Shown here: positions 35,095 through 43,735 of the stretch, in pieces | Layout: each line of letters starts with the position of its first letter | Numbering within the stretch: the first letter of the stretch is position 1 | DNA from: Brevundimonas fontaquae | GTDB lineage: Bacteria; Pseudomonadota; Alphaproteobacteria; Caulobacterales; Caulobacteraceae | Direction: 5' to 3' | NCBI RefSeq assembly: GCF_017086445.1 | Contig: NZ_CP070968.1 | Coordinates: 3,236,603 to 3,300,602, forward strand | DNA: 64,000 nucleotides | Made by a program: the position numbers and the translations under genes | Notes under the pieces: model-generated | Databases searched by the model: none | What the model was told of the DNA's origin: nothing | Seen by the model: only the letters and a program-made list of their open reading frames with translations

Positions 35095-37584
35095 ATGAGC
35101 GACCGGTCCGCAGGCCTCGCCCCGTCCCGCGTGACTGCGGTCCTGGGGCCCACCAACACCGGCAAGACCCATCTGGCGGTCGAGCGGATGCTGGGTCACG
35201 CCTCGGGCATGATCGGCCTGCCGCTGCGTCTGCTGGCGCGCGAGATCTATGAGCGGATCGTCAAACAGCGCGGCGCGGCGGCCGTCGCCCTGATCACCGG
35301 CGAGGAAAAGATCGTCCCGCCGCGCCCGCACTATTTCGTCTGCACGGTCGAGGCCATGCCGCTGGAGCGGTCGGTCGAGTTTCTGGCCATCGACGAAATC
35401 CAGTTGGTCGTCGACCCCGAACGTGGCCACGTCTTCACCCAGCGGCTGCTGCACGCGCGCGGCCGGTTCGAGACCATGTTCCTGGGCGCCGGCACCATGG
35501 AGCCGCTGATCCGCCGCCTGGTCCCGGACGTGGAGATCGTGACGCGCGACCGACTGTCCACCCTGTCCTACGCGGGCTCCAAGAAGCTGACCCGCCTGCC
35601 CCGCCGCAGCGCCATCGTCGCCTTCTCGACCGACCGCGTCTACGCCATCGCCGAACTGATCCGACGTCAGCGCGGCGGCGCGGCCGTGGTGATGGGCAGT
35701 CTGTCCCCCCGCACCCGCAACGCCCAAGTGGCCCTGTATCAGTCGGGCGAGGTCGATTTCCTGGTCGCCACCGACGCCATCGGCATGGGGCTGAACATGG
35801 ATGTGGACCATGTCGCCTTTGCGGGCTTGAGGAAGTTCGACGGGCGGCGCACCCGCTGGCTTTACGCGCACGAGATCGGCCAGATCGCCGGACGGGCCGG
35901 CCGGCATCTGCGCGACGGCACCTTCGGCGTCACGGCCGAGGCCGAGGATCTTGACCCCGATCTGGTCGAACAGGTGGTCGAGCATCGGTCCGATCCGATC
36001 GAGGCGGCGGAGTGGCGGAACGCCCGGCTGGATTTCGACACCCTGCCCGATCTGCTTCGCTCGCTGACGGTGACGCCCCAACGATCGGGACTGAGCCTGA
36101 CGGCGGAGGCTCTGGATGAGACCCTGCTGCGTCGCCTGATCAAGGACGAGGAGATCGCGCGCGTCGGGCGCTCGCGCGGGGCGGTCATGCGTCTGTGGGA
36201 GGCGTGCCAGCTGCCCGACTTCCAGAAGACGACGCTGGATGAACACGCCCGGCTGGCCAAGGACGTCTTTCACGCCCTGACCGGCAAGCGCGGCCGGCTG
36301 ACCGACGACTGGATGGCGCCGCGCTTCGCCTTCGTGGATCGTGACGACGGTCAGATCGATCAGCTGTCGGCGCGGCTGTCGGCGGTGCGCACCCTGTCCT
36401 ACATCGCCAACCGGCCGGACTGGGTCCACGACGCGCAAGGCTGGCGCGACAAGACCCGCGCGCTGGAGGACCGGCTGTCCGACGTGCTGCACGAGCGGCT
36501 GACCGCCCGGTTCGTGGATCGCCGCACCACCGCCCTGATGCGAGCGTTGAACGTGCGCGAAGACACGTTTGCAGGCGTCGCCGAAGACGGCGAGGTCACG
36601 GTCGAGGGACAGGTCGTCGGCCAGCTGGAGGGCGTGCGGTTCCAGATGGAGAAGGGTTCGTCGGCCCTGGAAGACCGCACCCTGCGTCAGGCGGCCGTGC
36701 GTGCGGTGACGCCCGAGATCAACCGACGGCTGGGATGTCTGGCGGCCGAGACAGATGACGGGTTTTCGGTCACGCCGGACGGGGCGGTGCTGTGGCGCGG
36801 CGTGCTGACGGCGCAGATCAACGCGACGCCGCAGGGGGTCGATCCGTTCACGCCCTCCGTGCGCCTGCTGGGCGACTTGGGACCGACGCCCGCCCGCGAG
36901 CGCGCCCAGCGCCGGATCGAGGCGTGGCTGGCGGCGGAAGCAGGCCGTGCGCTGCGCGATCTGCGACGGCTGCGTCAGGCGGTGGAGTCGGGGACATTGA
37001 AGGGCCTTCCGCGCGGCATCGCCTTTCGCCTGATCGAGGCCGGCGGCGTGATCGACCGGCGCGAGGTCGAACGCGATCTGGCCGCGCTCAGTCAGGTCGA
37101 GCGCCGCACGCTGCGCAGTTTCGCCATCCGCATCGGCGTGCATTCGGTGTGGCTGCCCGGCCTTCAGAAGCCGCGCGCGCGCCATTTCGCCCAGGCCTTC
37201 GTCGCCGCGCCGCTGATCCCGGCGACGCCCGATCTGATCCCCGCCCCGGTGGAGCCGCCGTCGGCGCGGCTGTTGTCCGCACACGGATTGCGATTGGCGG
37301 GACGGTGGCTGGCGCCGGTCGAGACGCTGGAGAAGATGGCCGAGCTGCGGGCCGCCAATCACGGCCGGCTGTCCGACGAGGCTCTGACCGATCTGGGCTG
37401 GCGCGCCGATCAGGCCAAACAGATCATCGCCGCCCTGAAGGTCGAACGCGCCCGCCTGCCCGACAAGCCGGGCGCAGCGCCGAAGATCGTCAAGGACTCG
37501 CCCTTCGCCGCCCTTGCCGCCCTGACGGAGGCTCCCCCGGCGCGACCCAAGCGTCGTCGCCCGCGTCGAAAGGCGAAGGCTTGA
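35095..37584 (+). CDS. SUV3-like DExH RNA helicase
   Basis: 829 residues. A superfamily 2 helicase of the type related to mitochondrial SUV3: Walker A GPTNTGKT at 18-25, DEIQ box at 100-103, FLGAGTM, VATDAIGMGLNMDVDHVAF and the arginine-finger motif QIAGRAGRHL. The C-terminal half is specific to alphaproteobacterial members, ending in a basic tail (PARPKRRRPRRKAKA). It is followed by an S4 RNA-binding gene and the fdxA-carD region, a neighbourhood common in alphaproteobacteria. It probably works in RNA turnover or ribosome-associated remodelling. Confidence 0.9.
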   Translation: MSDRSAGLAPSRVTAVLGPTNTGKTHLAVERMLGHASGMIGLPLRLLAREIYERIVKQRGAAAVALITGEEKIVPPRPHYFVCTVEAMPLERSVEFLAIDEIQLVVDPERGHVFTQRLLHARGRFETMFLGAGTMEPLIRRLVPDVEIVTRDRLSTLSYAGSKKLTRLPRRSAIVAFSTDRVYAIAELIRRQRGGAAVVMGSLSPRTRNAQVALYQSGEVDFLVATDAIGMGLNMDVDHVAFAGLRKFDGRRTRWLYAHEIGQIAGRAGRHLRDGTFGVTAEAEDLDPDLVEQVVEHRSDPIEAAEWRNARLDFDTLPDLLRSLTVTPQRSGLSLTAEALDETLLRRLIKDEEIARVGRSRGAVMRLWEACQLPDFQKTTLDEHARLAKDVFHALTGKRGRLTDDWMAPRFAFVDRDDGQIDQLSARLSAVRTLSYIANRPDWVHDAQGWRDKTRALEDRLSDVLHERLTARFVDRRTTALMRALNVREDTFAGVAEDGEVTVEGQVVGQLEGVRFQMEKGSSALEDRTLRQAAVRAVTPEINRRLGCLAAETDDGFSVTPDGAVLWRGVLTAQINATPQGVDPFTPSVRLLGDLGPTPARERAQRRIEAWLAAEAGRALRDLRRLRQAVESGTLKGLPRGIAFRLIEAGGVIDRREVERDLAALSQVERRTLRSFAIRIGVHSVWLPGLQKPRARHFAQAFVAAPLIPATPDLIPAPVEPPSARLLSAHGLRLAGRWLAPVETLEKMAELRAANHGRLSDEALTDLGWRADQAKQIIAALKVERARLPDKPGAAPKIVKDSPFAALAALTEAPPARPKRRRPRRKAKA

Positions 37585-37856
37585 ACGAGAACGCCTGTCG
37601 CATCGACATCTGGCTGTGGCGCGCGCGGTTCGTAAAGACGCGCGGCCTGGCGGCCGATCTGGTGGAGCGGGGGGCGGTGCGGCTGACGCATCAGGGGCGC
37701 GAGACGCGGCTCGACAAGCCCAGCCGATGCGTTCACGTCGGCGACTTACTGACCTTCGCCCAGAACGGACACGTCACCAGCCTGAAGGTCGAGGGGCTTG
37801 GCGAAAGGCGCGGGCCTGCCGAAGAGGCCCGCGCCCTGTATTCGCTTACGGTATAA
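37581..37856 (+). CDS. S4 RNA-binding domain protein (HslR-like)
   Basis: 91 residues from a TTG at 37581 that overlaps the helicase TGA (TTGA). The S4 domain is clear (CRIDIWLWRARFVKTRGLAADLV, GAVRLTHQG, VHVGDLLTF). Members such as HslR/Hsp15 bind nucleotides of stalled 50S subunits. Coupling to the helicase suggests they act on the same RNA. Confidence 0.88.
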   Translation: MNENACRIDIWLWRARFVKTRGLAADLVERGAVRLTHQGRETRLDKPSRCVHVGDLLTFAQNGHVTSLKVEGLGERRGPAEEARALYSLTV

Positions 37857-37860
37857 ATTG

Positions 37861-37925
37861 CCTCAAGTAGCGCGAAGCGCGGTAGGCTCAAAAGAACGGC
37901 CTCAAGTCGCGCGCAGCGCGCTAGC
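37861..37925. repeat. Two tandem copies of a dispersed CTCAAGT hairpin repeat
   Basis: Copy 1 at 37861-37887 begins CCTCAAGTAGCGCGAAGCGC and ends GGTAGGC; copy 2 at 37899-37925 has CTCAAGTCGCGCGCAGCGCG. Both fold as a hairpin on GCGC-GAA/CA-GCGC. A third copy lies at 47470-47499. They occupy the gap between the convergent S4 and YceI genes and could terminate both. Confidence 0.75.
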
Positions 37926-37928
37926 TCC

Positions 37929-38555
37929 TTACTTTTGGATCACGAACTCGCCTTCGATGTGCAGCTTCACCTCGTCGGAGACGGCCGGCAGGGCGTAGTT
38001 GATGCCGAAGTCCGAGCGTTTGATGGTCGCCTCGCCGTCGAAGCCGGCCTTGTAGGCGCCCATGACGGTTCCGGCGCCGTTGAACTCGACCTCGATGGTG
38101 ACGGGCTTGGTCACGCCCTTCAGGGTCAGATCACCGACCACGGTCGCCTCGTTGGCGTCATCGGCGTCGACCGTGACCGAGCGCGAGACGAAGGTCGCGG
38201 TCGGGTATTGGGCGGTGTCGAAGAAGTCGGCGGTTTGCAGGTGGGCCTTCAGACGGTCGTCGTTGGGAGCCACGTCGGTCAGCGGGATCGTCGCGGTCAG
38301 GGTCGAGGCCGACGGGTTGGCCGGATCCAGCTTCAGCACCGCCTTCACGTTCACGAACTGGCCCGTATAGGTCGAAAGGCCGAAGTGATTGACCGACCAG
38401 GTGATCTTGCCGTGGCCGGAATCGAGATCGTAGTTCCCGGCGGTGACTTCGGCGGGGTTCTTGGTCAGAGCGGCCTGAGCCACGACCGCACCGCCGGCGA
38501 TCAGGCTGAGGGCGGCCGCGCCGGCGACGGCGTATTTCATGAAGGGGGTGCGCAT
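37929..38555 (-). CDS. YceI family periplasmic protein
   Basis: 208 residues from the ATG at 38555, supported by AGGAA six bases upstream. A signal peptide ends near VAQAA. The YceI lipocalin-like barrel is recognised by YDLDSGHGKITWSVNHFGLS, DDRLKAHLQTADFFD, the YPTATFVS segment and the C-terminal SDEVKLHIEGEF. YceI proteins bind isoprenoid or amphiphilic molecules in the periplasm. An upstream frame extension would overlap the fdxA promoter and is rejected. Confidence 0.93.
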   Translation of the reverse strand: MRTPFMKYAVAGAAALSLIAGGAVVAQAALTKNPAEVTAGNYDLDSGHGKITWSVNHFGLSTYTGQFVNVKAVLKLDPANPSASTLTATIPLTDVAPNDDRLKAHLQTADFFDTAQYPTATFVSRSVTVDADDANEATVVGDLTLKGVTKPVTIEVEFNGAGTVMGAYKAGFDGEATIKRSDFGINYALPAVSDEVKLHIEGEFVIQK

Positions 38556-38726
38556 GGGGAGTTCCTGTCGATAGGGCGGATATGCAATCAATACAGTTGC
38601 GATTAGGCGCCGTTCTGTCAAGGCGCTGCGAATGGCTCTCGCCTTAAGCCGCGCTGTTGACAGTTGGTTGCGTGGCCGCCATGTCGCAGGCCTCCCGCCC
38701 ACAGACCGACACCCGTTTCTCGCCCA

Positions 38727-39068
38727 ATGACCTACATCGTCACCGACGCCTGCGTGAAATGTAAGTTCATGGACTGCGTCGAGGTGTGTCCGGTGGACTG
38801 CTTCTACGAGGGCGAGAACTTCCTGGTGATCGCGCCGGACGAATGCATCGACTGCGGCGTGTGCGAACCGGAATGCCCCGTCGACGCCATCGTGCCGGAC
38901 ACTGAGGACGAGCCCGACGGCAAATGGCTTCAGGTCAACGCCGAATACGCCAAGGTCTGGCCCAACATCACCGTCAAGGGCACGCCCCCCGCCGACCGCG
39001 AGCAGTACGAGCGCGAAACGGGCAAATACGAGAAATACTTCAGCCCCAAGCCGGGCAAGGGTTCCTGA
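38727..39068 (+). CDS. fdxA: 7Fe ferredoxin FdxA
   Basis: 113 residues. The cysteine pattern of a [3Fe-4S][4Fe-4S] ferredoxin is present: [18 protein letters not shown] at the N-terminus and [16 protein letters not shown]. The length and C-terminal extension ([12 protein letters not shown]) are typical of alphaproteobacterial FdxA. It acts as a soluble electron carrier in the cytoplasm. A hairpin with a T-run follows at 39107-39128. Confidence 0.96.
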   Translation: MTYIVTDACVKCKFMDCVEVCPVDCFYEGENFLVIAPDECIDCGVCEPECPVDAIVPDTEDEPDGKWLQVNAEYAKVWPNITVKGTPPADREQYERETGKYEKYFSPKPGKGS

Positions 39069-39106
39069 CTTCAGGACCGGCGCCGCTCAAGCCTTGCCGT
39101 ATTTGC

Positions 39107-39128
39107 ACGTCCGCCCTGTGGACGTTTT
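39107..39128 (+). terminator. Putative fdxA terminator
   Basis: ACGTCC (39107-39112) pairs with GGACGT (39120-39125), and the T stretch TTTTG runs across its 3' edge. It lies 39 bp after fdxA. Confidence 0.5.
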
Positions 39129-39168
39129 GAAATTCCGCAGATTTGTGATAGGTTCTGTTTCATTGGAT

Positions 39169-39199
39169 CGGGCGGTCCGCGAAACCTTCGCGCCGCCCG
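39169..39199 (+). other. Strong hairpin in the carD upstream region
   Basis: CGGGCGG (39169-39175) pairs with CCGCCCG (39193-39199) and an inner CGCGAA with TTCGCG around an ACC loop. Just downstream, ATCCCG and CGGGAT near 39212-39230 form another dyad. No T-run follows. The 300-bp region 39069-39368 contains no gene; these structures could be part of a long carD leader. Confidence 0.5.
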
Positions 39200-39368
39200 T
39201 GTTTGCGACAGAATCCCGCCCTAGACGGGATCGGCCAGAGGTTTGGTGATCCGTTTCCGCTTTTGACGCCTGACATCATCCCCTCCGACGGAGCGATCCG
39301 GCGGGTGAGATCCTGTTTGCGTTTCCTGCGCCTTCGTTTCGCCCGGCCCTGACCGGGAAAGGACGATT

Positions 39369-39899
39369 ATGACGAGCAAGACTGGTCTGGAGTTCAAGGT
39401 TGGCGACGCGGTCGTCTATCCGGCGCACGGCGTCGGCAAGGTGGCGGCGATCGAGACCCAGGAAGTCGCGGGGATGTCGCTGGAGGTCTATGTCGTGACC
39501 TTCGACCACGAGAAGATGACCCTGCGCGTCCCGACCAAGAAGGCCGTGACGGCCGGCCTGCGTTCGCTGGCCGCCGACGACGTCGTGACCAAGGCCCTGA
39601 CCACGCTGAAGGGCCGCGCGCGCATCAAGCGCACCATGTGGTCGCGTCGCGCCCAGGAATACGAAGCCAAGATCAACTCGGGTGACCTGATCTCCATCGC
39701 CGAAGTGGTCCGCGATCTGCACCGCGCCGACACCCAGCCGGAACAGTCCTATTCGGAGCGCCAGCTCTATGAATCGGCTTTGGACCGCATGGCGCGCGAA
39801 GTCGCCGCCGCCAACAAGATCGACAAGGACGCCGCCGTCGAGCTGCTCGCCAAGTCGCTCAGCGCCAAAAAGCCGATCCCGACCGCCGAAGCCGCCTAA
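39369..39899 (+). CDS. carD: CarD-family transcription factor
   Basis: 176 residues. The RNA polymerase-interacting Tudor-like domain is clear (FKVGDAVVYPAHGVGKVAAIE, then MTLRVPTKKA), followed by the helical DNA-binding part (GRARIKRTMWSRRAQEYEAK, SYSERQLYESALDRMAREVA). CarD stabilises the open complex at promoters, including rRNA promoters, in alphaproteobacteria. AAGGA precedes the ATG, and a strong terminator follows. Confidence 0.96.
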   Translation: MTSKTGLEFKVGDAVVYPAHGVGKVAAIETQEVAGMSLEVYVVTFDHEKMTLRVPTKKAVTAGLRSLAADDVVTKALTTLKGRARIKRTMWSRRAQEYEAKINSGDLISIAEVVRDLHRADTQPEQSYSERQLYESALDRMAREVAAANKIDKDAAVELLAKSLSAKKPIPTAEAA

Positions 39900-39920
39900 G
39901 CTTCGAGTTTCGGACAAAAG

Positions 39921-39952
39921 AAAAGGCCCCGGAGCAATCCGGGGCCTTTTTT
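39921..39952. terminator. Strong bidirectional terminator after carD
   Basis: AAAAGGCCCCGG pairs with CCGGGGCCTTTT around GAGCAAT-like loop bases; T-run on the plus strand and A-run (T-run on the minus strand) at the other side. It separates carD from the convergent DUF3617 gene. Confidence 0.95.
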
Positions 39953-39972
39953 GATGCGTTGCAGAGCCGCCG

Positions 39973-40452
39973 TCAGAAGTATTCGGCGTTGGCCGGGCAC
40001 TGGGCGCTGATGCGGCGCGCCGTGATGCTGGCGGGGATATAGGGCGTGCCGCGCACGATCTGGGCGCCGCCACGGAAGCTGAAGCTGGTTTCCGTGTAGG
40101 TCCCGTTCAGGCGAACGGCGATGCGGCGGCCCTTGCGGTCCTGGCAGGTTCCCTCGAAGCGGGCATTGCCGTTGCCGACCACGCGGGTCGGATAGGTGCA
40201 GCGCCACTTGTTGGTCGACAGGCCGCCGAAGAATCGGTTGATCTCGCTGGGCCGCACACACTTCTGCTCGGTATCGCGCTGGCCCACCGCGCTGGTGGTG
40301 TATTCCCAGTAGCCGGGCAGGACTTCGGACTGGGCGGCGGTCTGGGCCGGGGCGATGGCGGGCGAGGCCAGCATGAAGCCGCCGGCCATCACCGGGGCCA
40401 GGACCGCGAGCGCGCGCTTGGGCAGGCGATCGATCAAGGACGGACGGGACAT
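39973..40452 (-). CDS. DUF3617 family secreted protein
   Basis: 159 residues from the ATG at 40452, with AGAAGG six bases upstream; in-frame ATGs further upstream lack such a site. A signal peptide ends near APAQT. The DUF3617 pattern is visible: LPGYWEYTTS, then a Cys-containing TEQKCVRPSEINRFF, CTYPTRVVGNG and FEGTCQDRKGR, with four cysteines that could form disulfides in the periplasm. Function unknown. Confidence 0.83.
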   Translation of the reverse strand: MSRPSLIDRLPKRALAVLAPVMAGGFMLASPAIAPAQTAAQSEVLPGYWEYTTSAVGQRDTEQKCVRPSEINRFFGGLSTNKWRCTYPTRVVGNGNARFEGTCQDRKGRRIAVRLNGTYTETSFSFRGGAQIVRGTPYIPASITARRISAQCPANAEYF

Positions 40453-40566
40453 GGAAGCCTTCTGTTCTGCTTGGGTCTCTTTTGAGGTCGTCATCATATG
40501 GGCCATACAGGGCGGCATTTGAATGACGGCTGAACGAGGCGTGGGGACGATGGGTCCAGACTCGGC

Positions 40567-40595
40567 TTGACGCCGAACCGCCTCTTCCCTTATAC
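40567..40595 (+). promoter_or_regulatory. Promoter of rpmB
   Basis: TTGACG at 40567-40572 and TTATAC at 40590-40595, spaced 17 bp, match a vegetative sigma-70-type promoter. The leader to rpmB would be about 85 nt. Confidence 0.72.
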
Positions 40596-40688
40596 GGCCC
40601 CCTCTCGCGCGGGCTGGTTCCCGCGCGCAACTGTTTCATGCGTCCTCTCCCACGCTCGGGCTGGACGCCGCACCTTAAGGATCTGACG

Positions 40689-40985
40689 ATGTCGCGTCGT
40701 TGCGAACTCACCGGTATCGGCCCCATGGTCGGCCACAACGTGAGCCACTCGAACATCAAGACCAAGCGCCGCTTCCTGCCGTCGCTGAAGACGGTCAAGG
40801 TCACGTCGGAAGCCCTGGGCCAGACGTTCAGCCTGCGCATCTCGAACGCCGCGCTGCGCACCCTGGACTACAAGGGCGGCCTTGACGTCTTCATCGTCAA
40901 GGCCCGCGACGAGCAGCTGTCGATCGCCGCTCAGCGCATCAAGCGCCAGATTCGCGCCAAGCTCGCCGAACAAGCCGCCGCCTGA
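40689..40985 (+). CDS. rpmB: 50S ribosomal protein L28
   Basis: 98 residues. L28 hallmarks: MSRRCELTGIGPMVGHNVSHSN followed by KTKRRFLPSL and a C-terminal KARDEQLSIAAQRIKR. Alphaproteobacterial L28 proteins are of this longer form. Preceded by a good promoter and closed by a strong terminator, so it is a monocistronic gene. Confidence 0.98.
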   Translation: MSRRCELTGIGPMVGHNVSHSNIKTKRRFLPSLKTVKVTSEALGQTFSLRISNAALRTLDYKGGLDVFIVKARDEQLSIAAQRIKRQIRAKLAEQAAA

Positions 40986-41014
40986 TCGGCGACCGCGACA
41001 TAGATTTCTGGAAG

Positions 41015-41043
41015 AGGCCGGTGGAAACACCGGCCTTTTTCTT
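41015..41043 (+). terminator. Rho-independent terminator of rpmB
   Basis: AGGCCGGTG pairs with CACCGGCCT around GAAA, followed by TTTTTCTTT. Confidence 0.95.
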
Positions 41044-41094
41044 TGCGCCATTGCCCGCTCGCGCTAGCCTGTCGCCTCAGACGGGGAGCGGTTC

Positions 41095-42819
41095 ATGCGC
41101 ATCAAGATTTTGCTTTTGGCCGCAGCCAGCGCCCTGACGCTGTCGGCCTGCGCCACCGTCGCCCAGCCGGCGCCGACGCCACGTGAATCGACCGCCTTCA
41201 CCCTGGCCACCGATCAGCCGCTGACGCCGGAACAGCAGGCGATGCAGTTCGACAAGGCCGATTTGTCGATCAAGGTCCTGCCCGACGACAAGGCCATCGA
41301 TGCGGTCGCCGTGCTGGACTTCACCGCCAAGGCGCCCCTGACCGCTCTGGTCGTCGAACTGGATGCGCTGCTGACCATCTCCTCGGTCCAGATCGACGGG
41401 GTCGAGGTCGCTGTCGATCGCTGGTCAAACCCAGAAGGCCGGCTGACGGTACAGCTGCCCGAGACCCTGGCCACGGGCCGGTCGGCAGCCCTGCGCGTCG
41501 CCTACGCCGGCCAGCCGCGCGTGGCGCCCCGTGCGCCTTGGGACGGCGGCTTCGTCTGGTCCACCGCGCCGTCGGGCGAGCCATGGATCGCCACGGCGGT
41601 TCAGGGCGAGGGCTGCGACATCTTCTGGCCCTGCATCGACAGCCCGCACGGCGAACCGGGCCGGGTCGATCTGCACATCACCGTCCCGTCGACCCTCTCG
41701 GCGCCGTCCAATGGCCGCTTCCTGGGCAAGGTCGATCACGGCGACGGCTGGACCACCTGGAACTGGTCGGCGAAATCGCCCAACACCTACGCCATCGCCT
41801 TGAACGTGGGGCCATACGAAGAGGTCTCGGGCGACTACGCCAGCCGGTTCGGCAACACGATCCCGATGCGCTACTGGCATCTGAAATCGGACACCCCCGA
41901 ACAGGTCCAGGCCCTGTTCGCCCAGTTCCCAAAGATGCTGGACTTCTTCGAAGCCACCGTCGGCCCCTTCCCTTTCGGCGACGAGAAGATGGGCGTGGTC
42001 GAGACCCCGCACCTGGGCATGGAGCACCAGACCATCAACGCCTACGGCAACGGCTACAAGATCGATGGGCGGGGCTATGACTGGCTGTTGCAGCACGAGT
42101 TCGCCCACGAATGGTTCGGCAATCAGCTGACCAATCAGAACGCCGACGACATGTGGCTGCACGAGGGATTGGGGTCATACATGCAGCCCCTCTATGCCCG
42201 CTGGCTGCTGGGCGACCGCTACATGCAGCGCGAACTGGCCAATCAGCGCGAGGGTCTGATCAACACATATCCCGTCGTTTCAGGCACGCCCAAGACCGAA
42301 GACGAGGTCTATAAAGGCGACGTCGGGCCGGGTCTCGACATCTACAACAAGGGCTCACTGATCAGCCATTCGCTGCGGATGCTGATCGGCGACACCGCCT
42401 TCCATCAGGCGGTCACCCGCTTGGTCTATGGCCGACCCGACCCGCAGCCGGGCAATTTCGCGCCGTTGTACCGATCCACCGGCGACTTCCTGGCGATCAT
42501 CAACGACGTCACGGGCCAAGACTATGGCTGGTTCTTCCGCGGCTATCTCTACAACGCCGCCCTGCCGGTGCTGACCCAGACCCGCGACGGCGATGTGCTG
42601 AAGCTGGAGTGGACGACGGGCGACGGCGGCGTCTTCCCCATGCCGCTGGAGGTCGAGATCGACGGGCGCGTTCAGACCGTGGCCATGACCGGCGGTCGGG
42701 GCCAGATCGCGGTTCCGGCCGGCGCCCATGTCCTGATCGATCCACAGAACAAGGTGCTGCGCCAGATGGACGTGATCGACGCGCTTCAGGCCTACAAGGC
42801 GGCGCAGAAGCCGAAGTAG
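41095..42819 (+). CDS. M1-family metallopeptidase, lipoprotein
   Basis: 574 residues. The N-terminus is a lipoprotein signal (lipobox LSAC), so it is membrane-anchored in the periplasm. The M1 fold is shown by the N-terminal beta domain, the exopeptidase-type motif as GMEHQTINAYG, and the zinc site HEFAH at 334-338 with the third ligand Glu357 in WLHEGLGSY, giving the HExxH-18-E spacing. The C-terminal helical domain is short. It should act as an aminopeptidase on exported peptides. The usual GxMEN is GMEHQ here, which may change N-terminal recognition. Confidence 0.92.
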   Translation: MRIKILLLAAASALTLSACATVAQPAPTPRESTAFTLATDQPLTPEQQAMQFDKADLSIKVLPDDKAIDAVAVLDFTAKAPLTALVVELDALLTISSVQIDGVEVAVDRWSNPEGRLTVQLPETLATGRSAALRVAYAGQPRVAPRAPWDGGFVWSTAPSGEPWIATAVQGEGCDIFWPCIDSPHGEPGRVDLHITVPSTLSAPSNGRFLGKVDHGDGWTTWNWSAKSPNTYAIALNVGPYEEVSGDYASRFGNTIPMRYWHLKSDTPEQVQALFAQFPKMLDFFEATVGPFPFGDEKMGVVETPHLGMEHQTINAYGNGYKIDGRGYDWLLQHEFAHEWFGNQLTNQNADDMWLHEGLGSYMQPLYARWLLGDRYMQRELANQREGLINTYPVVSGTPKTEDEVYKGDVGPGLDIYNKGSLISHSLRMLIGDTAFHQAVTRLVYGRPDPQPGNFAPLYRSTGDFLAIINDVTGQDYGWFFRGYLYNAALPVLTQTRDGDVLKLEWTTGDGGVFPMPLEVEIDGRVQTVAMTGGRGQIAVPAGAHVLIDPQNKVLRQMDVIDALQAYKAAQKPK

Positions 42820-42826
42820 CGGCGGG

Positions 42827-43603
42827 TCAGGCCGCCGCCACCGTCACCGACTGGCGCACCATCTGACAGCGCTCCTGCGTCGTCAGGAAGGCGATGTCCG
42901 CCGCATCGCGCCCGCAGGCGATCCGCACCAGGCCTTCGACCGGCGCCAGGCCCGTCGGATCGACCAGCCACCAGCCGTTATCCAGCCAGACCTCGAAGAT
43001 GGCGTGGAAGTCGGGCGGGCTGAGTTGGTGAGCGAAGGCGCTGACCGCGCGCGCAGGAATGCCCGACGCCCGGCATAGCGTCATGCCCAGATGGGTGAAG
43101 TCGCGGCACACGCCAGCACGGTCGATGAAGGTGCGCGCCGCCGTGGTTTCGGTGTCCGAGACGCCGTGCTCATAATCGACGTTCTCGGTGATCCAGTTCA
43201 GGATCGCCAGCACCCGCGCGCCGCCCGCCGTGTCACCAAACTCGCGCGTCACGAAGCGGCCGAACTGGTCTGACGGGCAATAGCGGCTGGGCTGGAGATA
43301 GGGCAGGACCTCGGCGGGCAACTCACCCCAGTCATGCTGGGATACGCTGGGCGGCAGGCCCTTCAGCACGCCGTTTTCGACCACCGCCTCATAGGTCAGC
43401 TTGACCTCGCCCTCGACATGGCAACGCAGGGTGCGGGCGCCGAAGTCGACGTCCTCGTCCTCATGGAAATCGACCGGCGGGTCGAAGGTCAGGGTCTCTT
43501 CCAGAATGTCCTGGCCCGGCCAGTGGGCGACCTGGATCTTGTAGATGGCGTCCGTCGGCGGATCGAAACGATAGACGAGTTCGGCGCGGACGCGCAGTTT
43601 CAT
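42827..43603 (-). CDS. Transglutaminase-like cysteine peptidase family protein
   Basis: 258 residues from the ATG at 43603 (MKLRVRAELVYRF). An N-terminal beta domain of the bacterial transglutaminase-like type is followed by the papain-like core with catalytic Cys in DRAGVCRDFTHLG, His in PDFHAIFEVWLD and Asp in WLVDPT. Such proteins are putative proteases or amidases; several neighbour peptide-modification systems, but none is evident here. The frame runs further upstream without support. Confidence 0.9.
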   Translation of the reverse strand: MKLRVRAELVYRFDPPTDAIYKIQVAHWPGQDILEETLTFDPPVDFHEDEDVDFGARTLRCHVEGEVKLTYEAVVENGVLKGLPPSVSQHDWGELPAEVLPYLQPSRYCPSDQFGRFVTREFGDTAGGARVLAILNWITENVDYEHGVSDTETTAARTFIDRAGVCRDFTHLGMTLCRASGIPARAVSAFAHQLSPPDFHAIFEVWLDNGWWLVDPTGLAPVEGLVRIACGRDAADIAFLTTQERCQMVRQSVTVAAA

Positions 43604-43735
43604 GAAAATCTGCCGATCAAAGGGAGATGAGAAGGTTGCTGGTGAACGCCACGCGGTCTGGGCCGTTCCGTGGCGGTCCGCGCCTTCTGGCCTGTGCAAA
43701 TCGACAAGACAAGACAATGTGTTAATCTGAGCCCC

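Noticed and set aside
34954..37362. An 802-codon frame antisense to the SUV3-like helicase
   Set aside because: No motif or signal; the helicase frame is complete and conserved.
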